Shown here piece by piece: positions 34,825 to 49,770 of a stretch of 64,000 nt of DNA. The translations under genes were made by a program, and so were the position numbers. The first letter of the stretch is position 1, and every line of letters begins with the position of its first letter. The stretch comes from Epiperipatus broadwayi (lineage: Eukaryota > Onychophora > Udeonychophora > Euonychophora > Peripatidae), in assembly GCA_028023455.1 (NCBI GenBank), contig JAQFVV010012490.1:2294001-2358000 (forward strand), read 5' to 3'. The notes below the pieces were generated by a model. The model was not told the DNA's origin. It saw only the letters and a program-made list of their open reading frames with translations, and made no database searches.

Positions 34825-37800
34825 TACTTTTCTATATTTTTTAGTATTATTTTTTTATTATTATCATTCTTAATCATATTCAGTTAACATTCTTATTAGA
34901 AATATGTTTAGTTTAAATATTGAAATAATTTTTAAAAAAAAAAAAATGAAAAAATATCTATTAGAAAATTTAATTTTCTGAAAGATAAAAATAAAATACC
35001 TATAGCTTATTTTATATTCAGATGATCAAAAAGAGAAAGGGGTCACTGTATTTAATTCCACTAATTGTTGGAATTAAAGGTAAAATATGCATTTTAATAA
35101 TATTTTAATTTATATTTTATTTCATTTTATCATATTGTTTAAATATTAAAGCCAGATGAATCATATTTATATGATTATGAACCTATTAATTACTTTATGA
35201 ATGTAATGTAAATGTAAGGAAATGCCTTGGGAGTTATCTAAAAGTATTTAAGTAATTTTTATGAATGCTTGTATGTATATATTTTTACAACATGATTGAG
35301 TTGCTAATATATCATTATGGGTGGTATCTGTTTGGATACAATGACATGAAAATGTTGATCTCTAAATTATCTAATATTATAATATATGTGAATGAATGTA
35401 TGATAATGATGAATATTTTATTGAAATCATTTGTGTATACAATGTTTTGAATCATCTTGAATTTAATATTTCATATTTATTTTGGAAATGTGGTTTGGAG
35501 ATTATTTTATGTAACATAGTTAGTATTATTTGCAATGTTAATAGAAGTATTCAGAATGTGGAAGATGAAGGATAGTGGAAAATAATTATAAAATGAAATC
35601 CTGGGTGCTAGGGATATTAAGGGAGGATATTATATGTGAATTATATTATAAAAATTAAAATACAGTTAACAAAGGTCTGATGGACAGCTGTGTTCTTTCC
35701 ATAGTTCAGTAAGAGCTCAGATAGAAGCCATGTCCAGAATTTAGGGTACATAATATATGTGACCTTAAGCATTGTAACCATGCTGTTTCATACCCATTTG
35801 AGTTATTATTGTATTCATATCCCTCACTATAATCACAATTAATGGCCACTGGATATTGCATCGTAAATGATAGTTTAAAAGTTGGTTAGTATAATAACAA
35901 GACGATTGAAAGTTGTAAAATTTTGTGAATGCAAGAGAGAAAATTTCTTATCACAAATGTTATTTACTGTTTACAGAGAAAGTGGAGAAGGAATGATTTG
36001 ATATTCCTCAAAATGTATGAATGTTAGAGATCATTAAACTCAAATATTAATGCATATTTTGCTTGATTGTGATAAAGAAGGATGAAAGCATAATATCTTA
36101 ATGCTGTTATGGTAATAGATTGTAAAATGAATAAAGAATGTCAAGCAATATAATTCTTTAAGATAATTTGAATTTTCTATAAGAAGAATGAGTTTTTTAA
36201 AAAAATTTATAGGATTATTTAAAATGTTTTAAAAGTAATTAGTTTTATAAAGTGTTGATTAAGGTTATTTCAGTAACTATATTTTTCTTTATTTAAATTT
36301 TGCATTGAAATGTTAGAACATATCTGAAAGATAAAGAGAAATACTTTACTGATATATAAAAGAAGTGCCTAATCTTTTTCAATATAATGTTATATGCTAA
36401 GTTATGGATAAGTGCTAACTTTAATTTAAATTTTATAGTTAATAGGCATTCCTATAATTATAATTACTTTCTAAAAAATGTTAAGCATATTAATAATTAT
36501 TTAAATAAGAAATATTTATTTATTATTGTTTTATTATAATAAAGACAATGGGATATCATTATGGTAATGATAGAAATAATAGATTACTACTATAATCTAT
36601 TATATATTCTATTTTCCACAGTAAATAGTCGGAATGAAGGCTATTTAATGTTTGTTTTATTTTTATTATAATTTCTTATGTAAATATTTTAATCTAATTA
36701 ATTTTATGTTATTTTTTGTAAATATTTTAAGTTTTTTATAAATTTATTTTGTTGTAAATATGGTATTTTGTTGAATCATAATAAAATTTTAATGTTTTTG
36801 GAATTGATATTTTCATGAGAGTTTAATGTGTCCAAGTGATTCTTTGAATCTTCGTATCCACACATACGATTTTATGAAAATTATTTGGGAATATTATCTT
36901 ATTACACATAACCTCATAAAAATATATTATTATAATTATTATTATTACAGAAGATCTAATCATTGGTGATTATGAAAATTATCCAATGCTAGTTTTAAAA
37001 TATTTAATATTGTAATTATATTAAGAATATATTTTCTGTGTCTGCCACATAAGAAATAAAAGATTATATGATGTTTTATAAGAATTCATGATTTTATTTA
37101 TGTTTATTGAAGAGAATATATTAATAGTCAAATAGATGTATGATTTTAAAGAATTGTTAAAGTATTTGAGTCATTTGTTGTTGTTTTTATGAGAGTAGTT
37201 GAATATATGTAAAATCCCTTATTATATTTAGCTACAGGAAATTAATTTGTTTATTATTACTATTAGGGATGAACCTGAGATGTTAAATAATTGTAGAGTT
37301 GTATGAAATAATGATGGATAGAAATTTTATTTAATATTAAATTTTAATGTTATTTTTATGAAAGAATAGTAATTGATTTATTGTTTTCATAATAAATTTC
37401 ATAAGTTGTTAAGTTAGGATTTTCTATGTGTGTTATAAGACATGAATTACAAAGTAATTTTGTTATACAAATTAATTAGTGGTAATATTCTTATGTCACT
37501 GGGAGTATATTCTTTGGGATACATCCTCAATGTTAAATAAATCATGTACCTTGCTGAATGCTTCATGTTAAGAGTTTCATAATTTTTATTAGTATTTTTA
37601 ATCCAACCATATATAAAGTGTAATTAATGAGCTAAATTGTTAGTATATAGATAGCTGAGCATTTGATTTGAACCCTGATTACTTATTATTTTTTTAATTT
37701 AGTTAATTTATTATATTTAATTATTATCAAATATTAATTTTGTTAGATATTATACGTTAGAAATGCATTTTGAACTAGTTATAATAGTACTTATCTTTAA

Positions 37801-39899
37801 TAGTTATTGTTTACATAACTCGATTATAGATTATATTTATCAATGATTAGCTGGAGAATCTTTAGGTTAGATCTACCTAGATTGTTTAAGCAAGAGTACA
37901 ATATATATAAAGATCTACAATAGATTAATTGAAAAGCTTAACTTTATGCAGATTAAAGGAAAAAAATATAATGTGAGTATGGCTGAATAGTAATTGTATA
38001 CCCTTTCCCAAATGAATCTACTCAATAATTAACTTCCTCAATGAATCAATTACTTAAAAAAAAAATTGCTTATTTACTATGTTTTATTCATATATATGAA
38101 CATAAATCTTTACATGCACACTCACATAAGTTGGAAGATGAGATAATTTTATTGAGGTTTTAATTATTTGAAAAATAAATATCAGCTATAACAAAATAAA
38201 TGCTTAGGAAAAAATATGAAATGGAGTTTCCTTGTCATGTTAAAATTTCTTCACTCTATCCTGTGATAAGTATTAAATATAATAATATCTAACAGCATTA
38301 CTTGATCTTGTAATCAAACAAAAAAAAAAAAAAATATTCTAAAAAAAAAAAATCGTTTATATAGTAGGACACAATGTTTCTGACAAAAATATAAATGCAA
38401 ATGAATTTTTGGGAAGCTTTAGAAAGCAGCATTTATTAGAGAAGAGAAAAATATATATAGTTTTTTTTTCTTTTTGTTTCAATTTATTTTCAATTATATT
38501 TATGATCTATTCGAAATATATTGATTATTTAGAACACAATGATGTGGTTCATCAGCTTTCTGGATTAAATATTTTATCTAAGTATCTGCATTTGAAATAA
38601 CTAGATAATATACTTCTTTCACAGCATTTAAAGTATTGTATGCAGCTGGAAATTGAAATAAATACTAAATATTAAATAATAATAGTAAATGTTAATGTTA
38701 CAATCTATTCAATAACTTATTTACAATATATTCTATACATTAAATTTATTTTTGACAGTATGCATTTTTATAATCAAAAAATAAAACAATAATAATAATT
38801 TATTAGCTACTAAATATACATTTACAATTTGTCTCTATATTAAACAATTTTATATTAGTAGAGCATCTTTATTTTAAAATCAAAAATAAAAGTTTACTAA
38901 TTCCTATTTTTTTATTTTACTTCCTTATAATATTTATCATATAAAAATTTTGTTGTCTTTTTAATACCATATCTTCTCAATATTTTAAATTAAGATTGTA
39001 ATCCAAGTTTTTAGTTGCTATTTTCTAGTAAAAAATGCAAATCACAAATTTAGTATAGCAATTAAACAAATTAAGAAAGAGGAAATAGATGTATGGCATA
39101 CTTACCAAGCAAATTAGTTTATGGGTTTTATTGAATTGTTTTTTATTTTTATTTTTAAATATGTGTATATTTATTTATGATATTGCACTTATTATTTGTT
39201 TAATACAATTAAATCTCTTATTAAAATAATAAAGTCTGGTATTCATAAAAATTTCAAAGGCTACCTGTAATTCTGTCAGAATAAAAAAGATCTACATTAG
39301 TGGTGTTATACTTGTATTCCTATGCACATCATTGCTTTACAATACATCTTAAACTCTAAGTACTATAATGTTTCTGTTAAAATTGGATAAAAAATTAGAG
39401 AAACTATTCTTAGTACTGTTTGATTACATAGTTCACTGCAGTTCAATGATAAATTTAAACATTTCCATTGTTAAATTTTGTGAGAGTATCACTCAAGAAC
39501 CAAGGCAATTAATTCAAATTTGCTTTAAGATTAAATGATATCAGTTATTTACTTTGTACACATATCTGATGAGCCAATTAATTCCCAGATGAATTTGTCA
39601 TGCTTTTGAGAATATTGCTTTGGTCATACTGTCTCAGGATAAAACCAATACTGGAGGTAGGTGTCACTAGTGGGTTTATGTATGGAAAATTAAAGTGTTT
39701 GATAATGAAGACAGTGTATGTAATAATGATCATAATTTCTTTATAATAGAAATGCTTAGTAATGTAATGGAAAATAATAAAAATAAAAGAATAGTAAAAG
39801 ATGTGGATGGAGAGTAAATGATAAGAATAAGTTAGAAGAATATAATATAAAAGTAAAAGAAATCATGGAAGTTTTCTGGCGATGAATATAAAGACTGAT
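34825..39899. other. Long AT-rich gene-free stretch
   Basis: No gene is recognised. About 35500-36130 is slightly more complex, and a frame near 36030-36080 reads LMHILLDCD, reminiscent of the C-terminal HLL-C motif of LINE ORF2, but nothing else supports it. The 61- and 63-codon frames at 35265 and 38409 are low-complexity. Confidence 0.45.
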
Positions 39900-42300
39900 G
39901 TGATGAAGTAGAAAAAGTGGCAAATAGGTGAGAATATTCATAAGAATAGAAATAATAGAAAAGTGAGAATTAGTAAAAGGGTAAAAGAGAGGGGGAAAGC
40001 ATATGGAGAATATAAATGTGCTATTAAAAATAAAGAAAGTGAAAAAGATATTAATATTAAATTAAAAAACTAGTTTTAAAAAAAGTTATTTAAAATAGAT
40101 AATTATCAAGAGAGAATAAAATTAAACAGTAAATTATTGGGGGATATTAATAAAAGTGGAAGAGATGGGAATAAAAAATGTTGACAATATATTAAAAGAA
40201 GAAATGTAGGAGAGAAATAATATTACTAAATGATAAGGGAAAAGAGTGTAACTCTAGAGAATAATTAGTGACAATCTTAAATAAGAACGTGTGGATATAG
40301 AAAAGATGTTAGATGTGAAGAACAGAGTGATAACAAACATAAAAGCACATAATAATAGAAATATTACATTTACAGAAAATGAATTGAATGAGACAGTAAA
40401 TAAATTGAAAAGTGGAAAGTCAAGTAGCTGATGATGAATTTGGGAAATGGGACAAAATTAAATCTATTATCATGTTTTAATAAGATGGCACAAAAGACAG
40501 AATTTCTAGATATCTGGAATAATACAAGAGTATGGCTATTATTTGAAGGAAATGGTAAGGACCATAGAAAGATAAACAATTATAGACCAATAGCAGTAAT
40601 GTCTGTATTATATAAAGTTTTTGCATATATGTTGGCAAAATTGGATGGAAGAAAATAATATAGTAGGAGAACTGCAATGAGGTTTTAAAACAAATAAGTG
40701 TATAGGAAAGTTTATTTGCAGTCACACAACTTATAGATATGAGTATGAATACAAATAGGCTGTTATATATGGTCTTTATAGATAAAGATGAGACATTATG
40801 ATAGAGTAAATAGAAATAGATTATGGATAAGTTTAGTAAATTTGGGAATGAATGGAGTTTTAGTTGATTTTATTAAGAGATTGTATGAAAATAATTACTA
40901 TACATATCAATTAGAAAATATGGAATAAGAGTTAAAAACGGGGTGGGATTAATGCAAGAATGTCCTATGTCACCTATTTTGTTTTTGTTATATTTGAGAG
41001 AAATGGAGAAAGCAACAGAAATACTAGGAAGAGGGGTAGAGATACCATTAATAGATGGCAAGAGAATATATCACATTATCAGTTCTTCTATTTGCTGATG
41101 ATAACTTCTTGTGCACAGAAAGTAAGAAAGATATAGAAATTATGCTGAAGACTTGCATAAGGATGAGTAAAGAGAAGGGAATTAAATTTAGTGAAGAAAA
41201 ATCAAAAGTAATAATGATAAATGCTGGGAGAAAAGAAGAGAAAGAATTTTTAGGAGACATAAAGTTAAATGTGGTGAATAGATATAACTATATGGAAATT
41301 GTATTAAGTAATCAGAAGAATTGCTTGGATGAATGGGAGAAAAAATTGATAAATGAAACAAAGAAAAATAAGAGACGAATAAAGAAGTTAATAGTGTTTT
41401 CATATAATAAATATAATATAGCAAGAATTGTATTGAAGGAAGTGGCAATAGCAAGGTTATCTTATGGTTATGTGTTAATAAAGGGATGTTAGATTACTTA
41501 GAAAAAGTACAAAGAGAAGTAGGAAGACATGCTTTAGATGCAGAGGTATGTGGATGACAAAGGAGGCAATTTAAAGAGAAATAGGATGATCAAATTTTTA
41601 TATAAGAAATGCAAAAAGCAAAATGAACATGTTTGGTAGATTGTAATTTATGGATAATAAGAAAATAACCAAAATAGTATTTGATTGGGTTATGGGTAAA
41701 GAAAAGGCAACAAAAGGAGTGAAAAAGTTAGTATGATATGCAGAAGATTTGGATAAACACTTTATGTCAGTATACTTGTACAAAAGGTGGAATGATTGTG
41801 TTAGGAGAATTGTTGAGTGCTATAGTGGCAAAGAATGGGCAAAAGTAGGGAGTTGGAGAATTAGAATGGAGAGTAAAAAGTTTAAATGTATACAGAAGTA
41901 AACAATATTGAGTGTGGGTTAATTTACAGTAATAGCAAAAGTAGTTTACTATTTAAGGCTTGAACAGAATCATTAGTAACAGGAATATATACATAAATGG
42001 AGAAATATGGGTATTTAGTCTGCAAGCTATATAAGGAAGGTGTGGAAAATATTAGGCATCTGCTAATTGAATGTAAATGCTTACAAGCAGGAAGGATACA
42101 AATAATGAAGTTATGGAAGAATAAATATAAAAAAAGTTATACAGAAAGTGGGTTCTTGGTTTTTATGCTGGGTTTAGAAAAAGATAAAGAGGAACTAGAT
42201 ATAAAGGCCATAGAGTGGACATAGATGATGTTGTAGGATAGAGAAAAATATGAGAAAAACTTAGGGTGGGAAAAGGGAAGGGAAGGTGGCTAACAGGTTT
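39900..42300 (+). pseudogene. Dead non-LTR retrotransposon (LINE) ORF2 remnant
   Basis: Reverse-transcriptase landmarks appear in order but in several frames. ENELNETVNKLKSGKS lies near 40375-40425, the expected pre-palm block. INNYRPIAVMSVLYKVF falls within 40431-40658. YDRVNRNRLWISL-like sequence follows motif A near 40800. QECPMSPILFLLYL (motif B) lies near 40955-40997. LLFADDNFLC (motif C) is in the 145-codon frame 41055-41492, which runs on through the thumb. EGVENIRHLLIECKCLQ, the C-terminal Cys-His motif, is at 41997-42224. Many stops and frameshifts make it inactive. The endonuclease region before 40300 is unrecognisable. The clade is not determined, and it is not closely similar to the LINE at 56711. 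Confidence 0.8.
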
Positions 42301-45300
42301 CTCTGGGCTTAGTGGCTGAGAGATTCCTGATTTTGATAAAGGAGTAGCCATATCACATCACATACAATAATCATAAAACACTGTTTTTAAACAAGATCCC
42401 CAAAACCCTGCTAAATAAAATTTTCTGTCTTCTTGTGATCTAATTTTTTCCAATGAATATAATTATTACATGTTATTAGATGTTTTATTTAAGCTTCACT
42501 GTTTTACTACTTAAATTTTCTTCAAAACCTTCATGTCTTCATGATTCATTCCCCCCCCCCCAATACTTTTTTCACTTTTACTTCCCAATACCCTGTTATT
42601 TATAACATTACCCTTCCTAAATATTTTCCATACTTTTTATATCCATATCTAAAACTTTATGCTTTTAACTGTTTGTGTCTCTGTTCTAAACAAATGTATG
42701 TTAAGTTATTTGACCAAAAGCATGTAAACATTTGATAAAGAACTAAAACCAACTTAATCATCATTGGAAGTTGTTTTCATGGCCACTGTTTTTAATATAA
42801 TTTATAATAGCATCAATAAGATACATCAAACAGCATTATTTTTTTTGGCAATTCTAAAATTAATACTTGTCAAAACAAATATACTTTTTAATAAAAAAAT
42901 TATTGTAATTATAACTCTATAGACTTCATTTATTCATCTATTAAATAAATCAAGTCCAAACTTGATCTATCAAATCAGTGATTTCCAAAACAAATACACT
43001 TCTTGATTAAAAACTATTGTAATTATATCTCTATATTTAACTTCTTTCTCACTTCCTCCAACTTCATTTGTTTATCTACTAGATAAATCAAATCCCAAAC
43101 TTGATCGATTATTTCATTATAATTCTCTATTTTTCATGAAGTTACACTTTTCTCCCAATTCCAAATCTACTTAAAAAATATTTATACCAAATAAATTAAA
43201 AAATATTTATACCTTTCTTGCATATATTATATTGTGTATAACATTGTGTAATGAGCAAGTAATAACTCCTTAATACTATAATATAAGATATAAAAATTGA
43301 TGACAGAAGTAACATAATGTTCTTTTCATATAGTAATGCTGATAAATATGTAAATAAAATAATGGAGAATTAATTCTAATTTCATTACTACCATTCTGAT
43401 GGGCACAGTCAAAGTTATTAATATTAGAAGTTAAAGACAATAGTAAATGTATATACTTTGGAATTAATTAAATTCATTAGTAAATGGGATCACCATTATA
43501 TATATGAAGTTAAATCCACAGTCAAGATGTAATGACATATAGCAGCTCATCTAATCATAACTGTTTCTGCCACTGAATGAAAACAATAGCAAACATTCCA
43601 ATCTACTATTAGAATTAATATTTCCATTTTGCTTGCATATAAATATTATTAGATACAATGTCAATTATAATGTTTTATAATAATATTAGCTAAACCTTTG
43701 AATGGTAAAATTAACATAAATTCAATTTGTATATAATAAAACAATACTTTGACATATTAATGTGGCATGATATTTTAGACTAGTTGAAAAGTTCCTTGAA
43801 ATGAAGCCTAGCTTTTTGGATTAACATCATGTCTCAATATGCATAAAATAATAGTAATGTTAATTCTAATTCCATTTACTGCATTTCATGAATCCATCAT
43901 TGATATATATAAGGGCACTAAAATTTTATAAATTTAGTATATTTTCAACACATCAGACATTACTGAATATGACATTAATAAGTTGAAAGTATACTAGGTT
44001 TTTAAAATTAATATCAAAGTATATAATATGTTTAATGTATTATAGATAGAAAATTATTTATGAAGGATATAAAAACTGTTTCCTGATATCTTACTAAGTT
44101 ATTCATACATGTTTTAAAGAATTATATTTGAAAATGCAAATACCTGCTTAATTATTTTGGATTTAACATCAATTAGCAACAATTCACAGCTTATCATAAT
44201 ATAATATTTCATTAAAACTTTGATGAGTATTCATAAGCTTAATTATCTTAATCACCATCCACTACAGTTTAGATTCTCTTTTCTTACTTCAATCACATTG
44301 CAAATTGTTGTCAAATCATCAAAGTAACAGATGATTATTTTAGATAAATAAATAGGTAAATAGAAAAAAATAACTCACTGCCAGATTATAAGGTCTTCAA
44401 GTCTTTTTCACAACAGATACTGCAAAGTTTTCTTTTTCATGATTTATAACATTTTTTTATTGTCGATATTTTATTTTATACTAGGTATTTACTTAGAATG
44501 AATCCTAACTTTGATATCAAAAACTGTTATAATTCTATTAATTCTTTTATTCTATTTTTTGCTATGTGCCAATTCAACTTCTATTTAAATTATTATTATT
44601 ATTATTTGATATAATTAACATGTGTTAGTTTAACTTCAATATTATTGTTAATTCCCAAATTTACTTTCCTTGCAATTTTAAAGTCATTTCTGAATTCAAA
44701 ATTCATATTTCACAAGTTAATACAAATAAGATGTATAGACTATAAACAAGATATAAAGATTATGAACAATTTATAGAATGCAGCAAATGAAATGAGAAGT
44801 TAATGGTGCTATCATATATATATATGGAGATCATGATGCTAATCTTAACCAGGTTTCAATTTAGCTAAAAGTGTTGAGATGTTATATGTCATAATATTAT
44901 TTCATTATATATTATCAACTAAGCTTTAAGAAAAATGAACAAGTATCAAAGTCTCAATAAAATTTCATGTTAATTTAAATGAGATAAGCTGTCAATTACT
45001 CACCCTCATTAAATCAAAAATAATTAAGCAAGTATTTGATTATAGTACTTTAAAATATATATGAACAATTTAATTAGACATCAGAATAATGAGAATAAAA
45101 AATGTGACAGGAAAAAAAAAATGAAATAGGTGTTCCTGTAAAATATTAGACACATTATAATTGCAGACTATCAACCTAATAAAAATTTCATTTCAAAATT
45201 TTTAAATCATGTTGGTTCAATAATTCCAAAAAAGAAACTTAACTTTTGTTATCAAACAATCAAGCTGTAATTAATGTACATCTTTATTTTATGGTTTATG

Positions 45301-46846
45301 TTATTTATAATATTCTATAAAAATATTTAATAAAAGAATTGATTTTTATGTTTTATTTTTCTACAACTTGGAAAATTTCCAGCTATTGGAAGAAAATAAC
45401 AAAATAAAACCTGGCTTATAAAAGTCTAATATTTAATGACAAAGCTATGATTGTCATTGTTCATAAAAACTATTATTTCAATCTACCATCACATATTCTA
45501 TCTTCATAACTTTCAAATAAATATTCATAATAGGCAGAAAAATTTCAATAGAGCAACAACAAATTTTTAAGGTAAATAAATAAAACTGAAAATGATTACT
45601 TAATAATAAATATTGCATTTTTAATAAATGTAATTTTTATTCAGCAATGGTATCCTTGGTGTAACTTAAGGACTTAGATTATTATGCATAATGACATTTA
45701 AACTTTTTTAAAAATTATAACTTTGTTTTCCTAAAATATTAAACTTTAAAAAAAATTATTTCTAGAGACATTCAATACTAAATACTAAATGGTGGAAATA
45801 GTCCAATATATAAATACATTTAAAATACCATCATCACAAACCTTCAGGAAAACATTTAAATCAAATGTTTTTCTTTTTTTTTAATAATCTTTGATTTTAT
45901 TTTATTAACAAGTTTAATTAACTACAATTTTATCAGAGTTTTTACAATTTCTTTAATCAAAAATAAAAATGTCAGATCCCCCCCCCCCCAATCCTTCTTC
46001 ATTATATAGCAAATAAAATAATAATAATACCCACTTAAAACAATATCAATAAGATAAATGTAACAATATTCTTTCCTAATTATAGTTTACCCTATTATTA
46101 ATGCCCTACATGGTTAATTGCAATGGTAGAGTGATGGAATTTGGAGTTCAAGGTCCATAGATCATGATCCAGCTACCTGTCTTTTATTTTTTAATTATTA
46201 TTTTTTGTTAAAACAATTTGTATATAGAATATATTTTCTTTATAATCACGTGTCATATATATATATATGTATGTGATATACATAAATCTATTTACAAATG
46301 AAATATATTAATTGCAATACACACACATATTTATTTATAGAACAGTATACAAATCTAAGCACATGCATTATATAATTTTTTCATTCGTGTTTAAATGGCC
46401 AAATATTTGTTAATTTTATAAATGTATCGATGTGGTTGTAACTGCATAAAATACTTATAAGAGGAAAAAAAGGAAGAGAGATAAAAACGAAAAAAGATAT
46501 ATTTAAAAACATCTAAATGTAATTTTTTCAACAATAATATATATTATACTAATGAAAAAAAGAAAAAAGCTTTTAAGTATTAAAAATGAAGTATTTATTG
46601 TATCTCTTTCAATTTTATTTATTTATATGCAGCAATAATAATAATGATGATATGCAAGTAGTCATAAAAAAGAACATCATAATAATAATAATAATAATAA
46701 TAAGTGCGCATGCGCGCGAGTATGCTCTGAACATCGTGAATGAACGTCTAATTTCTATCATTTATTAATAATATTTTTATTGGAGTTAAACCCTCAAAAT
46801 TGTGACTTACTTCTGAATAAGACAAAGGCAAGTACTTTTATATATA
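42301..46846. other. AT-rich gene-free stretch with small repeats
   Basis: No gene. It contains an 11-base C run at 42551-42561, an imperfect tandem duplication at 42868-43115, a 12-base C run at 45978-45989, a degraded tRNA-like patch near 46107-46180 and an AAT microsatellite at about 46676-46703. The last is followed by a short CpG-rich patch (GCGCATGCGCGCGAG at about 46706-46720) that may belong to the LINE starting at 56711. Confidence 0.45.
42868..43115. repeat. Imperfect tandem duplication of about 110-130 bp
   Basis: Both units carry AAAACAAATA-ACTT, ATTGTAATTATA-CTCTATA, ACTTCATTTRTT and AAACTTGATC-AT in the same order. The second unit has an extra pyrimidine-rich segment. Confidence 0.65.
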
Positions 46847-47822
46847 TTGTGCCATTACAATTGAGTCACTAGATAAATTTATAGTAATGTGCATGTAGAA
46901 AAGGTAAACCAAAAATCATCATCACAATTTTATATAACCATAAAAGAAGCTGTAGGGCATCCAAGTTCAAACCCTACCAGATCAAAATCTTAAACACTTT
47001 AAACAGAGAAAGAATGGGTCAACAATTATATGCTTTACTTGTTTGTGTGTTGATAGAAAGGTAATACCCACATTTAAACTATTTAATATTTAAATTTTCT
47101 GTTAAAAAAAAAAAAGCAAAGTTATAATGCATACATATAGGCAATGTATGTGTAAATTATTTATTTATTTTATATTTCAAATATTCAACATTTTAACTTT
47201 CTTTAAAACTAACCTATGCTTAATCAATTTTAATGTCTTATTCTATACTTTTATTTTGCTTTTCTTTAATTATAATTGGGATTTAAAAGTTACAGATTTA
47301 ATTAAATAATTGGGTTATAATTACTCAGCTAGCAATTATAGTATTTAAGGTTAGTTTATGAATGATTTGAAAGAATGAAGGATGTGTACATTACATACAA
47401 AATTTTACATTTCCTAAATATTGAAAGAAAAGGAAGTATTAAATCTGTTAAATTATTTTTTTTGTACAATTTTTTTTGTTAAAAGAGGAAATCTGTTTAA
47501 TCAGATATCGATCTTTGTAGTAATTTTTTTTTTGTAAATGATTGTCACTTTGGAAACTTATAATGAGTCTATTTTAAATTTTGAAATTGTCTTATCAAGA
47601 TCTAAAGAAGGAAGCTCAAAGATTTGAAGTGTTACCTGGATGTTAAAAAGAAAGAAAAAACAAAAGAAAGGAAATAAGAATTGAGTCTATTTTTTTTTTT
47701 TTAAAACAAAAGTGTCTGGAAAAAGGATTAAACTTTTCAGTTGAAAAATAATATAGTTGAAAATAAATTAGAGATCTAATTAAAACAAATTTGTCCAAAA
47801 ATAGCAAGTGATGCTATCTCTG

Positions 47823-47857
47823 ATTGGTTAAGGTAGCTAAAAATTGGATATAAAAAG
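47823..47857 (+). promoter_or_regulatory. LTR promoter: ATTGG boxes and TATA box
   Basis: GATTGGTTAA and ATTGGA (inverted CCAAT) precede TATAAAAAG at 47849-47857. The same block occurs in the 3' LTR with TATAAAAAG at 54405-54413. Transcription would then start near 47880, giving a U3 of about 1 kb. This is inferred from motifs only. Confidence 0.5.
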
Positions 47858-48478
47858 CTGTTTTGAATTATTATTAAGATTATTATTGTGATTGATTCAG
47901 ATATTAAACTATAATATTGAACGTTGAAAATATAAGAGATGGCGGGCTAGAAAAATTATATGTATATTCCATTTGCCAGACCATCTGGGGAGGCTGCACA
48001 TCACATAGGAAAGAAAAGATGTCTAAAATAATATTCTACACCTTTCAACTGACCAGATAAATAAGATGTTTTTAATAGAAGGAAGAAAGCATTCACCTGC
48101 ATTCAAAGAAGATGAATTAATCTACTGATAAATATTAATCATCAAGTCCAATTAATTGTTACAACAACTGATTTTAAACTCAAGAAAATTTACAAATGGG
48201 AAAACAACTGCTGTATTTCATCCACATGCTTGACAAGAAGAGAAGAAAATTTACTATAATGATTTCCAAATTGTCCACTAAAGCAAATAACCTCAATAGA
48301 GTCATCATCATCAAATAGCTATCCACCTCAAGAAAGAGATTGTTCCCAGTAAAACGGAAATGGTAGCTACAGAAATATAAACATTATACAAGACAAGTTT
48401 GAACCCTTGGAAATTCGCTACAAACAAAAGATCGGTAATATGACTTTTTATATCTATTTTCTTTATGATATCAGTCTT

Positions 48479-48499
48479 AATAAACATTTTAGCAATAAA
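48479..48499 (+). terminator. Polyadenylation signals in the LTR
   Basis: AATAAA at 48479-48484 and 48494-48499, repeated in the 3' LTR at 55035-55040 and 55050-55055. They lie about 0.6 kb after the putative start, a plausible R region; the remaining 1.7 kb would be U5. Confidence 0.45.
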
Positions 48500-49770
48500 G
48501 TGGTATATTTTTATTTAAAGAACTTTTAAAGACTATTCAGATCGATTAAAAACAAGAATGTCTTACTAATAATAACTTTGAGCTTCATAAATGATCTTGA
48601 ATGTATGAAAATGATTTGTTTATTAATTTTACAGTTGTGAAATATTAATGTGTAAAACAATTTTTTTTTTATGGTGTTATGATTTTAGTTTTAACTAATA
48701 TATTATCATTTTGGTTTTAAATAATATTTTGTTATCATGGGATAAAACACGCACATACATAATGATATTTTATATGTGTATAATTGTAAGTGAATGTGAA
48801 ATAATGAGTAGTGTTAGAATATTGGATTATTTTGTTTCAAGTTAAGTATAGATTTCAACGCTTGGAAGGGAGGGGGGAGAAAATAATTTAAAACTCTTTT
48901 CTAAAATTTGCCCTTTCAATTTTACTAACATTTTTTTTTACATTCTATTTACATGTTAGATTTTTAAAGTATGTGTGCTAATGAGCAGATAATAGTTTCT
49001 TAAAATACTTTTCTCATGGAGTGAAAATCATGGTCAATGTGACGTCCAACTTAATACAAAATACATTTAACGGGAAAGGGGGAAGAACTTAAAATTAATC
49101 TGAGGATTGTTATATAATCAATTATTATTATTATTCATGTCAATTTTCATATTTATCTAGAAATTTTTATGTATATGTTAAGAATGTAGTAATAAATATT
49201 AGTTTGTTTTATTAAACGAGGCGTATATATTTCATTAAGTGGAGTCTTTGTTAAGTGTGATTATTCATCATCATCAATGGTTGAATATTAGTTATTTAAG
49301 ATATAAGTAAATATGCTAAAATTAAGCAATAATTATGAAGTTCTTTATAAAATTTAGTTTTATGTTTAGGCTTAGTCCTAGAGCTGTAGTTGAAACCCTT
49401 GTCATTATTGTTATTATTATCATCATCATCATCGTCATCAACGTTTTAATTAATGAGCTGTTTAACTGTTTAAAGGCCATAAATAAATATTGATTTTATA
49501 ATATTTAGTGATTTCTTAGTATTATTATAACCACATCCCATCATCTATTTCATGCAAGGATGAGTGAATTGCCATCCTAAATTAGTTATATATAATCTGA
49601 GCTAGTAAACTTATAAAAATATTGAAACACATTTGTTTTGTTAAGATCTGAGAAATGATTTATGTCTAGTATACTCCACTTTGGTTTATAGATGTTTTAC
49701 TTTTACCTAAATATTAGTGCTTATAGTGATATGGCTCAAAAAGCAAAATCTTCCATTTTATTATAAATAA

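Noticed and set aside
36030-36080. LMHILLDCD reading as a LINE C-terminal zinc motif
   Set aside because: Only a single short match with no reverse-transcriptase motifs upstream; kept as a note in the interval description.
46107-46180. tRNA-like patch with GGTAGAGTGATGG and GATCATGATCC
   Set aside because: The B box is poor and stems do not pair; too degraded to call.
47127-47309. 60-codon frame repeated exactly at 53687-53869
   Set aside because: The exact repetition is explained by the two LTRs; the product is low-complexity phenylalanine/leucine/isoleucine-rich translation of AT-rich DNA.
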